DNA of 64,000 nt from Actinoallomurus soli (lineage in GTDB: Bacteria; Actinomycetota; Actinomycetes; Streptosporangiales; Streptosporangiaceae): NCBI RefSeq assembly GCF_024055715.1, contig NZ_JAMXMV010000006.1:391627-455626 (forward strand), read 5' to 3'. Each line of letters opens with the position of its first letter. Positions within the stretch are counted from its first letter, which is position 1. Made by a program: the position numbers and the translations under genes. Shown here one piece after another: positions 1-8,661 of this stretch. The notes beneath the pieces are model-generated. The model saw only the letters and a list, made by a program, of their open reading frames with translations. It searched no databases and had not been told where the DNA came from.

Positions 1-351
1 TGAGGACACGCGCTGAAGTGGCCGAATACGGCCATGACCATTATGTTGACCAACGGTCCGATAGGACCGCCGCATTTCCGGATACGGACTTAGGGCGAAT
101 TCTGCCCGGAATGTCGTGCTCGCGCCTGCCGTGGCCCGCCCGGCACTTCCGGGCGGCCCACGGCGCGGCCGATCCGCCAACGGGCCGGCCGCCGGATCCG
201 CCAGGGATGCGGCGGCCGGATCAGCCGGCGGACCGGCCGGCGGATCAACCGGCGGACCGGCCGGCGGATCAACCGGCGGACCGGCCGAGGACGCGGCTGA
301 CGGACCGGCTGACCGGTCCGCTGAGGGATCCGACGGCGGATCGCCGCGGGA
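1..351. other. Left-edge intergenic stretch without a convincing gene
   Basis: No open frame here has a ribosome site, a recognisable domain or an independent conserved look. Small inverted repeats are visible (GGTCC-gata-GGACC at 54-67), and a 24-bp tandem repeat lies at 220-291. Everything to the right is read leftwards into this stretch, so it is the 3' flank of the regulator gene that ends at 352. Confidence 0.5.
220..291. repeat. Three tandem copies of a 24-bp GC-rich unit
   Basis: Units lie at 220-243, 244-267 and 268-291. Copies 1 and 2 differ at one base and copy 3 diverges in its last bases. The core is a CCGGCGGACCGGCCGGCGG block. Because 24 is a multiple of three, one + frame reads as a Pro-Ala-Asp-Arg/Gln repeat, but no start, ribosome site or domain supports translation. 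It lies about 60 bp beyond the regulator stop, so a slippage-prone spacer is the simplest reading. Confidence 0.8.
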
Positions 352-1701
352 TCAGCCGGCCTTCGGCCCGAGCTTCTCGACGATCAGGCGGTAGAGCTGA
401 CGGGGACGGCCCGGCTGCGGGGTCCGGTTGGGCGGCAGCGGCCAGGCGAGGCCCTCCTCCACCAGCGTCCGCAGCAGCCGCCGGGCCGTGCGCGGGGTGA
501 CGCCGAGCATCTTCCCGGCGTTCTCCGCGTCCACGATGAGCGGCTGCCGGCCGTCGGGCCCCTCTTCTCCCGGCTGGTCGCCCAGCTTGTCGGCCAGGCG
601 GGCGAGGATCTCCAGGCCCTTCGGCTTGGCGGGCGCCGGAGCGCGCGGCGGGGTCCGCGGGGCGGGCACGAGCGCCCGGCCGTCCCGGTCGAGCGCGAAG
701 CCCTGTGCCCGCTGCGACGTCTGCGAGCGGGCCAGCGCCGCCCGCGCGTGCGTCTCGGCCTCCTGGGCGGTGCGGCCCATGCCGATGCCGACCTCGACGG
801 CCAGCCCCAGCTCCTCCCGCACCCGCTCGACGAAGGGCGGGGTGCGGAACCCCTCGGTCGCCGCCGTGATCGAGCCGCGCGTCGCGGTGACCAGGTAGCT
901 GTGGTCGTCGAGCGGCCAGACGGCGGCGCTCATCCGGTGCGCCTCCTGCAGGAGGAGGCGCTGCAGCGACAGCTTCAGCTCCTCGCGCCAGTAGCGCGGC
1001 GTGACGCGCCGCGGCGTCTCGCGCAGCGTCGGAACGTCCACGACCACCACCACGAGCTGGGACTCCTCCAGCCGGTGGTGAGCGCCGAGCAGGGCCGAGG
1101 TCTGCAGCGCGGACCGGATCGCCGCGCCCGTCGGCCGGATGCGGAGCGTCGGCACGCCGGCCAGTTCGAGCCGCTCGGCCGTGGCGTGGACGCAAGTGAG
1201 CGCGACACTTGTTGCGCCGCGGCGCCACAAACGCTCGTGAAAGGCCGCCAGAGTCCCCGGTCCGGCCGCCTCCTCCCGCAAGTGCACGTGCTCGGTGCTG
1301 AGGTTGATCTCGCCGTACGCCTCTTCGACCTCCGCGCGGCTCAGCACGTCGATGCTGACGCGCGAGGGTTCGTGCTGCTCGTCGAGCGCGGCGCGCAGGA
1401 GCGCGCCCTGCAGTGCGGCGCCGTTGAGGGGAACGAAGGTCGCCGGCATCGTGAGGACGCCCGCCTTACGGGCGAACTCGTAGGGGACGGGGCTGGCGAA
1501 CAGGCAGACGTCCACCCCCGACCCGAGCCGTACGACCTTGTCCGCCGCCTCCTGCTCGTCGCGGTACGCGGCCGCGACGAGGCGGCTCGGCACCGGAGTG
1601 GGGCCGTGGCCCATGAGCATGACCCGCTCGACCAGATCGTGGGGTCCGACGACGCCGATGGTCAGATCGGGGGTCACCGATCCGCCTCGAGGACCGCTCA
1701 T
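352..1701 (-). CDS. Putative one-component transcriptional regulator with sensor-like N-terminus and C-terminal winged helix
   Basis: A 449-aa soluble protein I cannot assign to a named family. Roughly residues 10-130 look like an alternating alpha/beta ligand-binding fold (IGVVGPHDLVERV, then repeated strand-helix units), reminiscent of PrpR-type sensor domains. Residues about 215-320 contain FVERVREELGLAVEVGIGMG and an AEXHARAAL-like helix, as in degenerate GGDEF or PucR-type dimer domains. The last 65 residues hold a helix-turn-helix (MLGVTPRTARRLLRTLVEEG) and an RPRQLYRL wing. A ribosome site GGGAGGGG precedes the ATG. The gene stands alone, in the same direction as the murA-like gene, with palindromes in its upstream region that suggest autoregulation. 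The regulator call rests on the HTH; ligand and target are unknown. Confidence 0.6.
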   Translation of the reverse strand: MSGPRGGSVTPDLTIGVVGPHDLVERVMLMGHGPTPVPSRLVAAAYRDEQEAADKVVRLGSGVDVCLFASPVPYEFARKAGVLTMPATFVPLNGAALQGALLRAALDEQHEPSRVSIDVLSRAEVEEAYGEINLSTEHVHLREEAAGPGTLAAFHERLWRRGATSVALTCVHATAERLELAGVPTLRIRPTGAAIRSALQTSALLGAHHRLEESQLVVVVVDVPTLRETPRRVTPRYWREELKLSLQRLLLQEAHRMSAAVWPLDDHSYLVTATRGSITAATEGFRTPPFVERVREELGLAVEVGIGMGRTAQEAETHARAALARSQTSQRAQGFALDRDGRALVPAPRTPPRAPAPAKPKGLEILARLADKLGDQPGEEGPDGRQPLIVDAENAGKMLGVTPRTARRLLRTLVEEGLAWPLPPNRTPQPGRPRQLYRLIVEKLGPKAG

Positions 1702-2101
1702 GTCCGCCCCTCCCGGCGCCGCGGCGCCTCCGGGTGACTTTCGGGCGGCCCCACCCGCCGAAGGTCCTCGTCCGCGGCCGTCGGAACACGGCCCTCACCC
1801 AACGCATGACTCATCGCACTGACGCCCCTCATCTGGTCGTCCGCCCCAGCTCCGTGAACTAACACCTCATTGGGCAGATCGCCGGAGGCCCGTGGTATGT
1901 GACGGGTCTTAGCGAAATCGGTTAAGAGTGCGTCGAAAAACCACTAGTAGAGGGCGTCCGGTGAGGAGAATATTACTAACCGGTTAGGTCAGCGACGGTC
2001 GGGAATGCTGTGATCATTTTGGTCCGTTACGGCCTGAGCCCCGCCACGTTCCCCGGGCCGGAGCAGCGCGGGGAACCTGACGGGGCGTCCTCGTCGTGAG
2101 G
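1702..2101 (-). promoter_or_regulatory. Intergenic region upstream of the regulator with two operator-like inverted repeats
   Basis: This 400-bp gap separates the regulator start from the murA-like stop. It is AT-richer than its surroundings near 1900-1990. It contains a perfect 12-bp palindrome CTAACCGGTTAG at 1976-1987 and a second repeat, TCTTA-N11-TAAGA, at 1907-1927 whose right arm shares the CGGTTA motif. Both lie 200-290 bp upstream of the regulator ATG. Autoregulation is inference; part of the gap may simply be the murA 3' end. Confidence 0.4.
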
Positions 2102-3391
2102 TCAGGCCAGGCGCTCGATGTCCGCGCCCAGGGCGTTCAGCCGCTCGGCGACGTGCGAGTGGCCGCGGTCCAGGTAGTAGCCGTTCGTGATCGTGGTCTC
2201 GCCCTCGGCCACGAGGCCCGCCAGCACCAGCGCGCTCCCCGTGCGCAGGTCGTGGGCGACGACCTCGGCCCCGCGCAGCGGCGTCGCGCCGTTGACCTTG
2301 GCCCGGTTGCCGTTCACCTCGATGTCGGCGCCCATCCGCACCAGCTCGTCGGCCAGCTTGAACCGGCCGTCGAAGATGCGCTCGTAGATGTAGCTCGGCC
2401 CGTCGGCGAGGCAGGACAGCGCCATGATCGGCGACTGGAGGTCGGTGGCGAAGCCGGGGTACTCGTCGGTGATCACGTTGATCGGCCGCAGCGGCCGGTC
2501 GCGGCGGACCCGGAGCACGGCGCCCTCCTGAGAGAACTCCACGCCCATCTGCTCCAGCTTGTCGGCGGCGACGCCGAGGTGCTCGAGCGAGGCGCCGACC
2601 AGGCTGATCTCGCCGCCCGTGGCGGCGGCCGCCATCACCAGCACGCCGGCGTCGATGCGGTCGGGCATCACGGTGTGCTGGACCGCGGTGAGACGGTCGA
2701 CGCCCTCGACGGTGATGAAGCCGGTGCCGCCGCCGGTGATGCGCGCGCCCATGCGCTGCAGGAGCTGGATGACGTCCAGGACCTCGGGCTCCAGGGCGCA
2801 GTTCTTGATCAGCGTGGTGCCCTCGGCCAGCGAGGCGGCCATCAGGAGGTTCTCGGTGCCGGTGTGCGAGGGCGTGTCGAGGTAGAGGGTGCCGCCCTGC
2901 AGCTGACTGACCTTGACATGGATGCTGCCACGGCCGTCGTCGCTCACCTGCTCGGTGACGGTCGCGCCCATGCGCTTGAAACCGTTGTAGTGGAAGTCCA
3001 GGTTGCGGCTGCCGAGGTTGCATCCGCCGACGCCCTCGATCACCGCCTCACCGAGCCGGTGCAGCAACGCCGGGACGAACAGGAACGAGCCACGGAACCG
3101 CGAAGCGATCTCTTCGGGCAGGACCGGGCTCGTCAGCTGCGACGCGTCGATCACCAGGGTGCGCTCGGCCTCGTGCAGCTCGGCCTTCGCGCCGATCGCC
3201 TGCGCCAGCTCGACCGCGCGTCTCACGTCCTCGATGATCGGTACGTTGCGCAGGACCGTACGTCCCTCGGCCGCCATCAGGGAGGCGCCGATCATCGGCA
3301 GGACGGCGTTCTTGGCGCCCTGGACGAACACGGTGCCGTTCAACTCGGCGCCGCCCCGCACGCGGTAACGGACCTCGTGGCCCAAGCTCAT
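2102..3391 (-). CDS. murA: UDP-N-acetylglucosamine 1-carboxyvinyltransferase (MurA family)
   Basis: MurA transfers enolpyruvate from PEP to the 3'-OH of UDP-GlcNAc, the first committed cytoplasmic step of peptidoglycan synthesis. The 429-aa length is typical of the EPSP-synthase fold family. Family landmarks are QGAKNAVLP near residue 24 (the catalytic Lys/Asn pair), the loop GVGGCNLGSRNLDFH with Cys124 aligning with the PEP-binding, fosfomycin-target Cys, and FATDLQ with the general-base Asp. The end ALGADIERL is also typical. An AAAGGAG ribosome site lies 10 nt before the ATG. The gene is alone, not in a division cluster, so it could be either the housekeeping MurA or a second copy; the window cannot decide. 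The loop sequence differs from the common GGCTIGARPVDLH form, which marks a divergent subgroup. Confidence 0.88.
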   Translation of the reverse strand: MSLGHEVRYRVRGGAELNGTVFVQGAKNAVLPMIGASLMAAEGRTVLRNVPIIEDVRRAVELAQAIGAKAELHEAERTLVIDASQLTSPVLPEEIASRFRGSFLFVPALLHRLGEAVIEGVGGCNLGSRNLDFHYNGFKRMGATVTEQVSDDGRGSIHVKVSQLQGGTLYLDTPSHTGTENLLMAASLAEGTTLIKNCALEPEVLDVIQLLQRMGARITGGGTGFITVEGVDRLTAVQHTVMPDRIDAGVLVMAAAATGGEISLVGASLEHLGVAADKLEQMGVEFSQEGAVLRVRRDRPLRPINVITDEYPGFATDLQSPIMALSCLADGPSYIYERIFDGRFKLADELVRMGADIEVNGNRAKVNGATPLRGAEVVAHDLRTGSALVLAGLVAEGETTITNGYYLDRGHSHVAERLNALGADIERLA

Positions 3392-3779
3392 ATCGCCGGT
3401 GCTCCTTTGGCTGCGGTGAAGTTAGACTGCCCGCTCGGTCAGGTCGGCGGGTCACGAGTGCCGCGCGTGTGACACGGGCGGCCCCAGTATTCCATCGGGC
3501 GCTCCGCGGCATGACCGAAACTTCCGGTCTGGCGTGGTTGCGCCGATTGGTTAGATGCGGCGGGCCGCAGGTTTGTTCGGGGTCTCGCGGACCTCAGCGA
3601 CCGGGCTTGCCGATGCGTTCAGCGTTTCACTTGTACGAACCTGAGCCCCGAGCATACCCACGGGTTCGCGTGGTACCCGCCGCCCGGTGCGCCGGATGGG
3701 CGGGAGTGATGCGGGTGTGACGCTCGGTGAAGTCGCCCGAGGGCACGTCCGTTATCGGGTGGATCGCGGGGCCGCCGGC
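3392..3779. other. 388-bp non-coding gap upstream of murA
   Basis: No gene is supported here. It is the leader region of the murA-like gene on the minus strand. A -10-like TAACTT (minus strand, 3419-3424) lies about 28 nt before the start, but no matching -35 box at normal spacing was found. No terminator-like stem is obvious beyond the MOSC gene stop. Confidence 0.4.
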
Positions 3780-4583
3780 TCAGCCGAGCCGGGTGACCTC
3801 GACCGCGTCGCCGACGCTGATGGTGCCGAGCGCGCGGGGGACGGCGTTCTGACCGAAGATGACGCCGCGGTCGCCGTCGGGGAAGACGAGGGTCCGGTAG
3901 GTCGCCAGGGTGCGCAGCGGCTCGCGGCCCTTGACGGCGGTCTCCTGGTCGGTGGTCGTGATCACGCAGCGGGCGCAGGGCTTGACCAGCTCCAGCTCGA
4001 CGCCGCCGATCCGCAGGGTGCGCACGGTGTCCTCGCCCCACGCGCCGAGACCTTCGAGCACGATGTTGGGCCGGAAGCGGTTCATCGGCAGCGGCTCGTC
4101 GAGGCGGGAGTTCAGCTCCTCCAGGGACTCCACCGAGACGACGAGCAGGGGGAACTCGTCGGCGAACTTCACCGTGCCGCCGACCTTGGTCGGACGCCGG
4201 CCGGTGAACCGGACGAGGCGGCACTCGCGGCCGAGCGCGGCGGTGAACCAGCCGGCGGCCTCGTCACCCTGGTCGACGCCCTGGCACGGATTGCCGTGCA
4301 CCGTGACGTCGAGCACCGGCCCGTCGCCCGACGCCGAGTGGACGAGCGGCCCGTCCGGCCCGGTCCCGGCGAACTCCACGGTCAGCTTCACGCCGTCGTA
4401 CGACGGGCGCAGCAGCGCCATCCGCGGGACCTCCCGCTGCGACAGGTGCCGCCCGTCCGGGCGGACCAGCATGAACGCCCGGTCGTTCCGGAACCCCTCC
4501 GGAAGCACCTCGGCGCCGGTCAGCGGCGTGCCGCCGGCGCTCTTCACGGGATAGACGTTCAGCTCGCGGACCACGACCGTCAT
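3780..4583 (-). CDS. MOSC domain protein (mARC/YcbX-like)
   Basis: A 267-aa protein with an N-terminal MOSC beta-barrel domain (VVVRELNVYPVKSAGG, about residues 3-120) followed by a MOSC domain. The conserved Cys that binds molybdenum cofactor sulfur or ligand lies in the KPCARCVITTTDQ segment near the C-terminal third. Relatives reduce N-hydroxylated compounds or carry sulfur for Mo cofactors; the substrate here is unknown. The start is set at the internal ATG (4583) because AGAAGGGAG lies just before it; an upstream ATG at 4610 has no ribosome site. The gene is transcribed in the same direction as purB, 46 bp downstream of its stop. Confidence 0.85.
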   Translation of the reverse strand: MTVVVRELNVYPVKSAGGTPLTGAEVLPEGFRNDRAFMLVRPDGRHLSQREVPRMALLRPSYDGVKLTVEFAGTGPDGPLVHSASGDGPVLDVTVHGNPCQGVDQGDEAAGWFTAALGRECRLVRFTGRRPTKVGGTVKFADEFPLLVVSVESLEELNSRLDEPLPMNRFRPNIVLEGLGAWGEDTVRTLRIGGVELELVKPCARCVITTTDQETAVKGREPLRTLATYRTLVFPDGDRGVIFGQNAVPRALGTISVGDAVEVTRLG

Positions 4584-4629
4584 GGCGGGGCTCCCTTCTC
4601 TCCCCGCCATGATCGCATCCCGGCCTCCG

Positions 4630-5940
4630 TCAGCTCAGCGCGGCGAGACGCTGGAACACGCCGTCGAGGCGCTCGACGTACCGCTCCGGCCGGCAGACGG
4701 CGTCGAGCCGCGCCTCGTCGAGGGTGAGCCCGGCCGCCGCGGCCTGCGCGCGCAGCGTCTCGCGGAACGGCGTCCCGGTCTCCCAGGTCTCCATCGCGGC
4801 CCGCTGCACCAGGGGGTACGCCTCGTCATCGCGGGACATCCCGGCGTTGACCAGCTCCAGCAGGACCGCGCTGGTGTAGATCAGGCCGCCGGTCGACTCC
4901 AGGTTCGCGCGCATCCGCTCGGCGTCGACGACGAGGCCGGTCACGAGGCGGTGCGTGAGGTTCAGCATGTAGTCGAGCGCGATGGAGGCGTCGGGCAGCG
5001 CGATCCGCTCCGTGGAGGAGTGGGAGATGTCCCGCTCGTGCCACAGCGGGATGCCCTCCAGGACCGGGACCACCTGCGCGCGGACGATCCGGGCCAGCCC
5101 GGCCAGGCGCTCGGAGATGATGGGATTCTTCTTGTGCGGCATCGCGGAGGAGCCCTTCTGGCCCTTCCCGAACGGCTCCCACAGCTCGCGGACCTCGGTC
5201 CGCTGGCCGTGCCGGACCTCCAGCGCGATGGCCTCGCAGACCGTGGCGATGATCGACAGGGCGGAGACCCACTCGCTGATGCCGTCGCGGATCACCACCT
5301 GGGTCGACACGTCGGCCGGGGCCAGCCCGAGCTCAGCGGCGACGTACCGCTCGACCTCCGGGTCGATGTTGGAGTAGGTGCCGACGGCGCCGGAGATCGC
5401 GCAGACGCCGACGGCCGCGCGGGCGCGGCGCAGCCGGTCGCGGGAGCGCGCCATCGCGAACGCGAAGTCGGCGACCCGGTGCCCCCAGACGTCGGGCTCG
5501 CCGTGGATGCCGTGGGTACGGCCGACGCGCAGCGTGTCGCGGTGGGCCAGGCCGTGGTCGCGCAGCGCCGCGACGAGGGCGTCGGCCTTGGCGAGCAGGA
5601 TGTCGGTCGCCTCGACGAGCTGCACCGCGAGGGCCGTGTCGAGCAGGTCCGAGGACGTCATGCCGAAGTGGACGTACGCCGCGGCCTCGCGGGGCTCGGT
5701 GTTGTCGGCCCACGCGGACAGGAACGCGATCACGTCGTGCTGGGTCGTCGCCTCGATCTCGGCGACCCGCTCAGGGGTCGGCGGCGGGGCGGCGCGCACC
5801 GGCTCCACGACGTCCGACGGGACGGTGCCCGCCTTGGCGTGTGCCTCGAGCACCAGGGTCTCGACCCGGCACCACAGCTCGTACTTGTGCGCGTCACTCC
5901 AGACGCGGCCCATCTCCGGAAGGGTGTAGCGCTCGATCAC
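4630..5940 (-). CDS. purB: Adenylosuccinate lyase
   Basis: PurB cleaves fumarate from SAICAR and from adenylosuccinate, acting twice in purine synthesis. The 436-aa length fits the shorter actinobacterial type. The fumarase/aspartase signature GSSAMPHKKNP is at residues 263-273 and carries the catalytic Ser loop. The general-acid His motif GRTHGIHGEP is at about 140-149, and TSSDLLDTAL near 95 is the first conserved block. The start is a GTG with GGAGG almost touching it, so initiation may be weak or coupled. It follows ltrA by 33 bp and purD lies beyond, so purD-ltrA-purB is probably one transcript. Confidence 0.95.
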   Translation of the reverse strand: MIERYTLPEMGRVWSDAHKYELWCRVETLVLEAHAKAGTVPSDVVEPVRAAPPPTPERVAEIEATTQHDVIAFLSAWADNTEPREAAAYVHFGMTSSDLLDTALAVQLVEATDILLAKADALVAALRDHGLAHRDTLRVGRTHGIHGEPDVWGHRVADFAFAMARSRDRLRRARAAVGVCAISGAVGTYSNIDPEVERYVAAELGLAPADVSTQVVIRDGISEWVSALSIIATVCEAIALEVRHGQRTEVRELWEPFGKGQKGSSAMPHKKNPIISERLAGLARIVRAQVVPVLEGIPLWHERDISHSSTERIALPDASIALDYMLNLTHRLVTGLVVDAERMRANLESTGGLIYTSAVLLELVNAGMSRDDEAYPLVQRAAMETWETGTPFRETLRAQAAAAGLTLDEARLDAVCRPERYVERLDGVFQRLAALS

Positions 5941-5973
5941 CCCTCCAGTGTCCCAGGCGTCAGGACAGGCGGC

Positions 5974-7107
5974 TCACCCAGGACCGCCGGTGCTCCTCCG
6001 CTCCGTCAGGAGGGCCGCCACGATGATCAGGACGAGGGCGATGAGCTCCGCCTCGCCGGCCAGCAGGGCGCCCACCGGGATCGCGGCCAGGGACAGCACC
6101 GCCGCGCCGACCCGGATCGCCGGAGAGCCGATCCGGAGGATCCGGCGGAAGGCCGCGTCGCCCAGCAGGTACGCGGCGACGCCCGCGCCGAGGGCGACCG
6201 CCGGTCCCGTGTGCAGGGCCTCCACCGGGTGGGCCATCGCCTTCTTCACGCCCGCCGCCGCCGCGACGATGCCGAGCATCAGCGGGATGTGCGCGTAGAA
6301 GTACGCGTTCATGATCGCGCCGGTCCGGCGTGCGTCGTCCATCCGCGTGAGCGCGGACTCGGCCCGTAGGTCGTCCTCGGCGAAGTAGGGCCACCACAGC
6401 GCGGCGGCGAGGGCCAGGCCGAGCACCGCGGCGACCGTCGTACGGGTGTCGAGCGGGTTCTCCGACAGGCCGATCCCGATCGCCACCACCGACTCGCCGA
6501 GCGTGATCAGGACCAGCAGGCCGTTCCGCTCGACGATGTGCCCCGCCCGCAACGAGAACCGGCCGCCCGGCCGTATGACGTACGGCGCGGCGATCGGCAC
6601 GAGCACCGCCGCGATCCACAGCGCGTATGTCGGCGGACCCGACGTCAGCCCCGCGCCGATCACCAGGGCGGCCGCCACCAGGTTCACCGGGAGGACGCGC
6701 AGGATCTGCCGGTTGACCTGCGCGTACAGGCCGCCGTGGACGAGCACGACGACGAGGTAGCCCAGCCCCCAGGCGACGCCGCCGCCGTCGAAGGCGCGCG
6801 GGGTCGCCAGCGCCATGATCAGGAACCCGGCCATCCCGACCAGCAGCAGGAGCCGCCGCAGCGTGGTCGTCGGCGCGACCGTGTTCGTCAGCCAGGCGTA
6901 CCCGGAGTAGATCCACCATAGGACGCCGAACAGCGCGACCACCCGCAGCAGCCCCACCGGGGACAGCTCGTGGGCCAGCACCCCGGTGAGCTGCGTGATC
7001 GTGAAGACGAAGACCAGGTCGAAGAACAGCTCGACGGTGGTGACCCGGTAGCCGTCCTCCGCCGGGGGCGCCGTCTCGACCGGGCCCCCGGCGTCGGAGA
7101 TCGCCAC
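5974..7107 (-). CDS. Low temperature requirement protein A family membrane protein
   Basis: A 377-aa polytopic membrane protein of the bacterial LtrA family. The N-terminal signature VTTVELFFDLVFVFTITQLT (residues about 23-42) is diagnostic and the rest is a run of hydrophobic helices, roughly ten to twelve. LtrA was named from a cold-sensitive Listeria mutant; its molecular role is not established. The start is GTG. The gene begins 7 bp after the purD stop and ends 33 bp before purB, so it sits inside a purine operon, which may reflect only transcriptional convenience. Confidence 0.88.
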   Translation of the reverse strand: MAISDAGGPVETAPPAEDGYRVTTVELFFDLVFVFTITQLTGVLAHELSPVGLLRVVALFGVLWWIYSGYAWLTNTVAPTTTLRRLLLLVGMAGFLIMALATPRAFDGGGVAWGLGYLVVVLVHGGLYAQVNRQILRVLPVNLVAAALVIGAGLTSGPPTYALWIAAVLVPIAAPYVIRPGGRFSLRAGHIVERNGLLVLITLGESVVAIGIGLSENPLDTRTTVAAVLGLALAAALWWPYFAEDDLRAESALTRMDDARRTGAIMNAYFYAHIPLMLGIVAAAAGVKKAMAHPVEALHTGPAVALGAGVAAYLLGDAAFRRILRIGSPAIRVGAAVLSLAAIPVGALLAGEAELIALVLIIVAALLTERRSTGGPG

Positions 7108-7114
7108 GCGCCGG

Positions 7115-8350
7115 TCAGACCTTGGCGGCGATGTCCGTGCGGTAGTGCGCGCCGCGCAGGCGGATCCGCTCCGCCGCGGCGTACGCCGTCGCGCGGGCCG
7201 CGGCCAGGTCCGGGCCGGTGCCGACCACGTCGAGCACCCGCCCGCCGCCGGAGACCGGCAGACCCTTCTCCAGCTTCGTGCCCGCGTGCAGGACGTACGC
7301 GCCCTCCACCGCCTCGGCCTCCTCCAGCCCGGCGATGGGATCGCCGACGGTCGGCTTGCCGGGGTAGTTCTCCGCCGCGATGACGACGGTGACCGCCGCG
7401 CCCGGCCGCCACTCCAGCGCCGGGGCCGACCCGAGCCCGCCGACCGCGCACGCCTGCAGCAGCGAGCCGAGCGGGGTCGCCAGCCGGTCCAGGACGACCT
7501 GGGTCTCCGGGTCGCCGAACCGCGCGTTGAACTCGATCACCCGGACGCCCTTCGACGTCAGCGCGAGCCCGGCGTACAGCACACCGGTGTACGGCGTCTG
7601 GCGGCGCCGCATCTCGTCCACGGTCGGCTGGATGACCGTCTGTACGACCTCGTCGACCAGGCCCGCGGGCGCCCAGGGAAGCGGCGTGTAGGCGCCCATG
7701 CCGCCGGTGTTCGGGCCCTGGTCGTCGTTGTAGGCCCGCTTGAAATCCTGCGCCGGCAGCAGCGGGACGACCGTCGTGCCGTCGGTCAGCGCGAACAGCG
7801 AGACCTCGGGCCCGTCGAGGAACTCCTCGATGACGACCCGCTCGCACTGGGCGGCGTGCCGCGCGGCGATCGCCCGGTCCTCGGTCACGACGACGCCCTT
7901 GCCCGCGGCCAGCCCGTCGTCCTTCACGACGTACGGCGGCCCGAACGCGTCGAGCGCGGCGTTCACGCCGTCGGTGCCCTCACAGATCCGTGAGTCGGCG
8001 GTCGGGACGCCGGCCGCCGCCATGATCTCCTTGGCGAACGCCTTCGAGCCCTCGATCCTCGCGGCCGCGGCGTCGGGGCCGAAGCACAGCAGCCCGGCCC
8101 GGCGCAGGGCGTCGCCCACGCCCGCGACCAGCGGCGCCTCGGGACCGATCACCACGAGCTGTGCCGCCAGGCGCTGCGCGAGCTCGACCACGGCGACCGG
8201 ATCGGTGGGATCCAGGACATGGTTGTCCGCGAGCGCGCCGGTGCCGGCGTTGCCGGGGGCGCAGTGCAGCGCGGTGACGTCGGGATCTTGGGCAAGGGAG
8301 CGGACCAGCGCGTGTTCGCGCCCGCCCGAGCCGAGAACGAGGACTCGCAC
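7115..8350 (-). CDS. purD: Phosphoribosylamine-glycine ligase (GAR synthetase)
   Basis: PurD joins glycine to phosphoribosylamine with ATP, the second step of purine synthesis. The 411-aa protein opens with [13 protein letters not shown] (N-domain) and has the ATP-grasp region with [18 protein letters not shown] and the [10 protein letters not shown] metal/substrate block near residue 280. The start is GTG; the minus-strand box TAGGCT lies 7 nt upstream, so the message is probably leaderless. It is divergent from the corA leader and heads the purD-ltrA-purB series. Confidence 0.96.
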   Translation of the reverse strand: MRVLVLGSGGREHALVRSLAQDPDVTALHCAPGNAGTGALADNHVLDPTDPVAVVELAQRLAAQLVVIGPEAPLVAGVGDALRRAGLLCFGPDAAAARIEGSKAFAKEIMAAAGVPTADSRICEGTDGVNAALDAFGPPYVVKDDGLAAGKGVVVTEDRAIAARHAAQCERVVIEEFLDGPEVSLFALTDGTTVVPLLPAQDFKRAYNDDQGPNTGGMGAYTPLPWAPAGLVDEVVQTVIQPTVDEMRRRQTPYTGVLYAGLALTSKGVRVIEFNARFGDPETQVVLDRLATPLGSLLQACAVGGLGSAPALEWRPGAAVTVVIAAENYPGKPTVGDPIAGLEEAEAVEGAYVLHAGTKLEKGLPVSGGGRVLDVVGTGPDLAAARATAYAAAERIRLRGAHYRTDIAAKV

Positions 8351-8357
8351 GTAGGGA

Positions 8358-8363
8358 AGCCTA
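8358..8363 (-). promoter_or_regulatory. Leaderless-type -10 box of purD
   Basis: On the minus strand TAGGCT is followed by seven bases and then the purD GTG. This TAnnnT spacing is the usual actinobacterial leaderless promoter geometry, in which the start codon is at or near the first transcribed base. No ribosome site is present between the box and the start, which agrees. No clear -35 box was identified. Confidence 0.55.
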
Positions 8364-8562
8364 CCGAGATCTCCTGTTTTCCGGGCTCGTCGGGGAAGCG
8401 GCGGCAGGCCGCCGTTGTTGATCTACTTCGGGGACCGGACGCGTGATTTCTGAAGTAATCCGGGAATCCTGTGAACCGGCGGCCGCCGCCGGGCGTCCTT
8501 ATTACCCGGTGTAACCTCAGAGCCCGTGCTCTGACGCCGACGACCCTAAGGAGGTGGTCGAA

Positions 8563-8661
8563 ATGAGTCCTGGCGATCCTTGCAGTAACGCCGAGCCTCC
8601 TCACAGTCCGACCATCTCTACTCGGCGTCCGGCCGCCTCCGGCGCGCGCTCCCCGCTCTGA
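8563..8661 (+). CDS. Short leader ORF upstream of corA (32 aa)
   Basis: The ATG is preceded at a 7-nt spacing by TAAGGAGGT (8547-8555), a nine-base perfect match to the 16S 3' end and the strongest ribosome site in this window. The peptide begins MSPGDPCSNAEPPHSP, rich in Pro and with Asp/Glu, and ends before a TGA at 8659-8661, 54 bp before corA. Its codons 12-13 (CCT CCT, 8596-8601) are complementary to its own ribosome site. In enterobacteria, Pro- and acidic-rich MgtL-type leader peptides sense Mg through ribosome behaviour; corA being the next gene suggests a similar role, by inference. No stand-alone function is evident. Confidence 0.6.
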   Translation: MSPGDPCSNAEPPHSPTISTRRPAASGARSPL

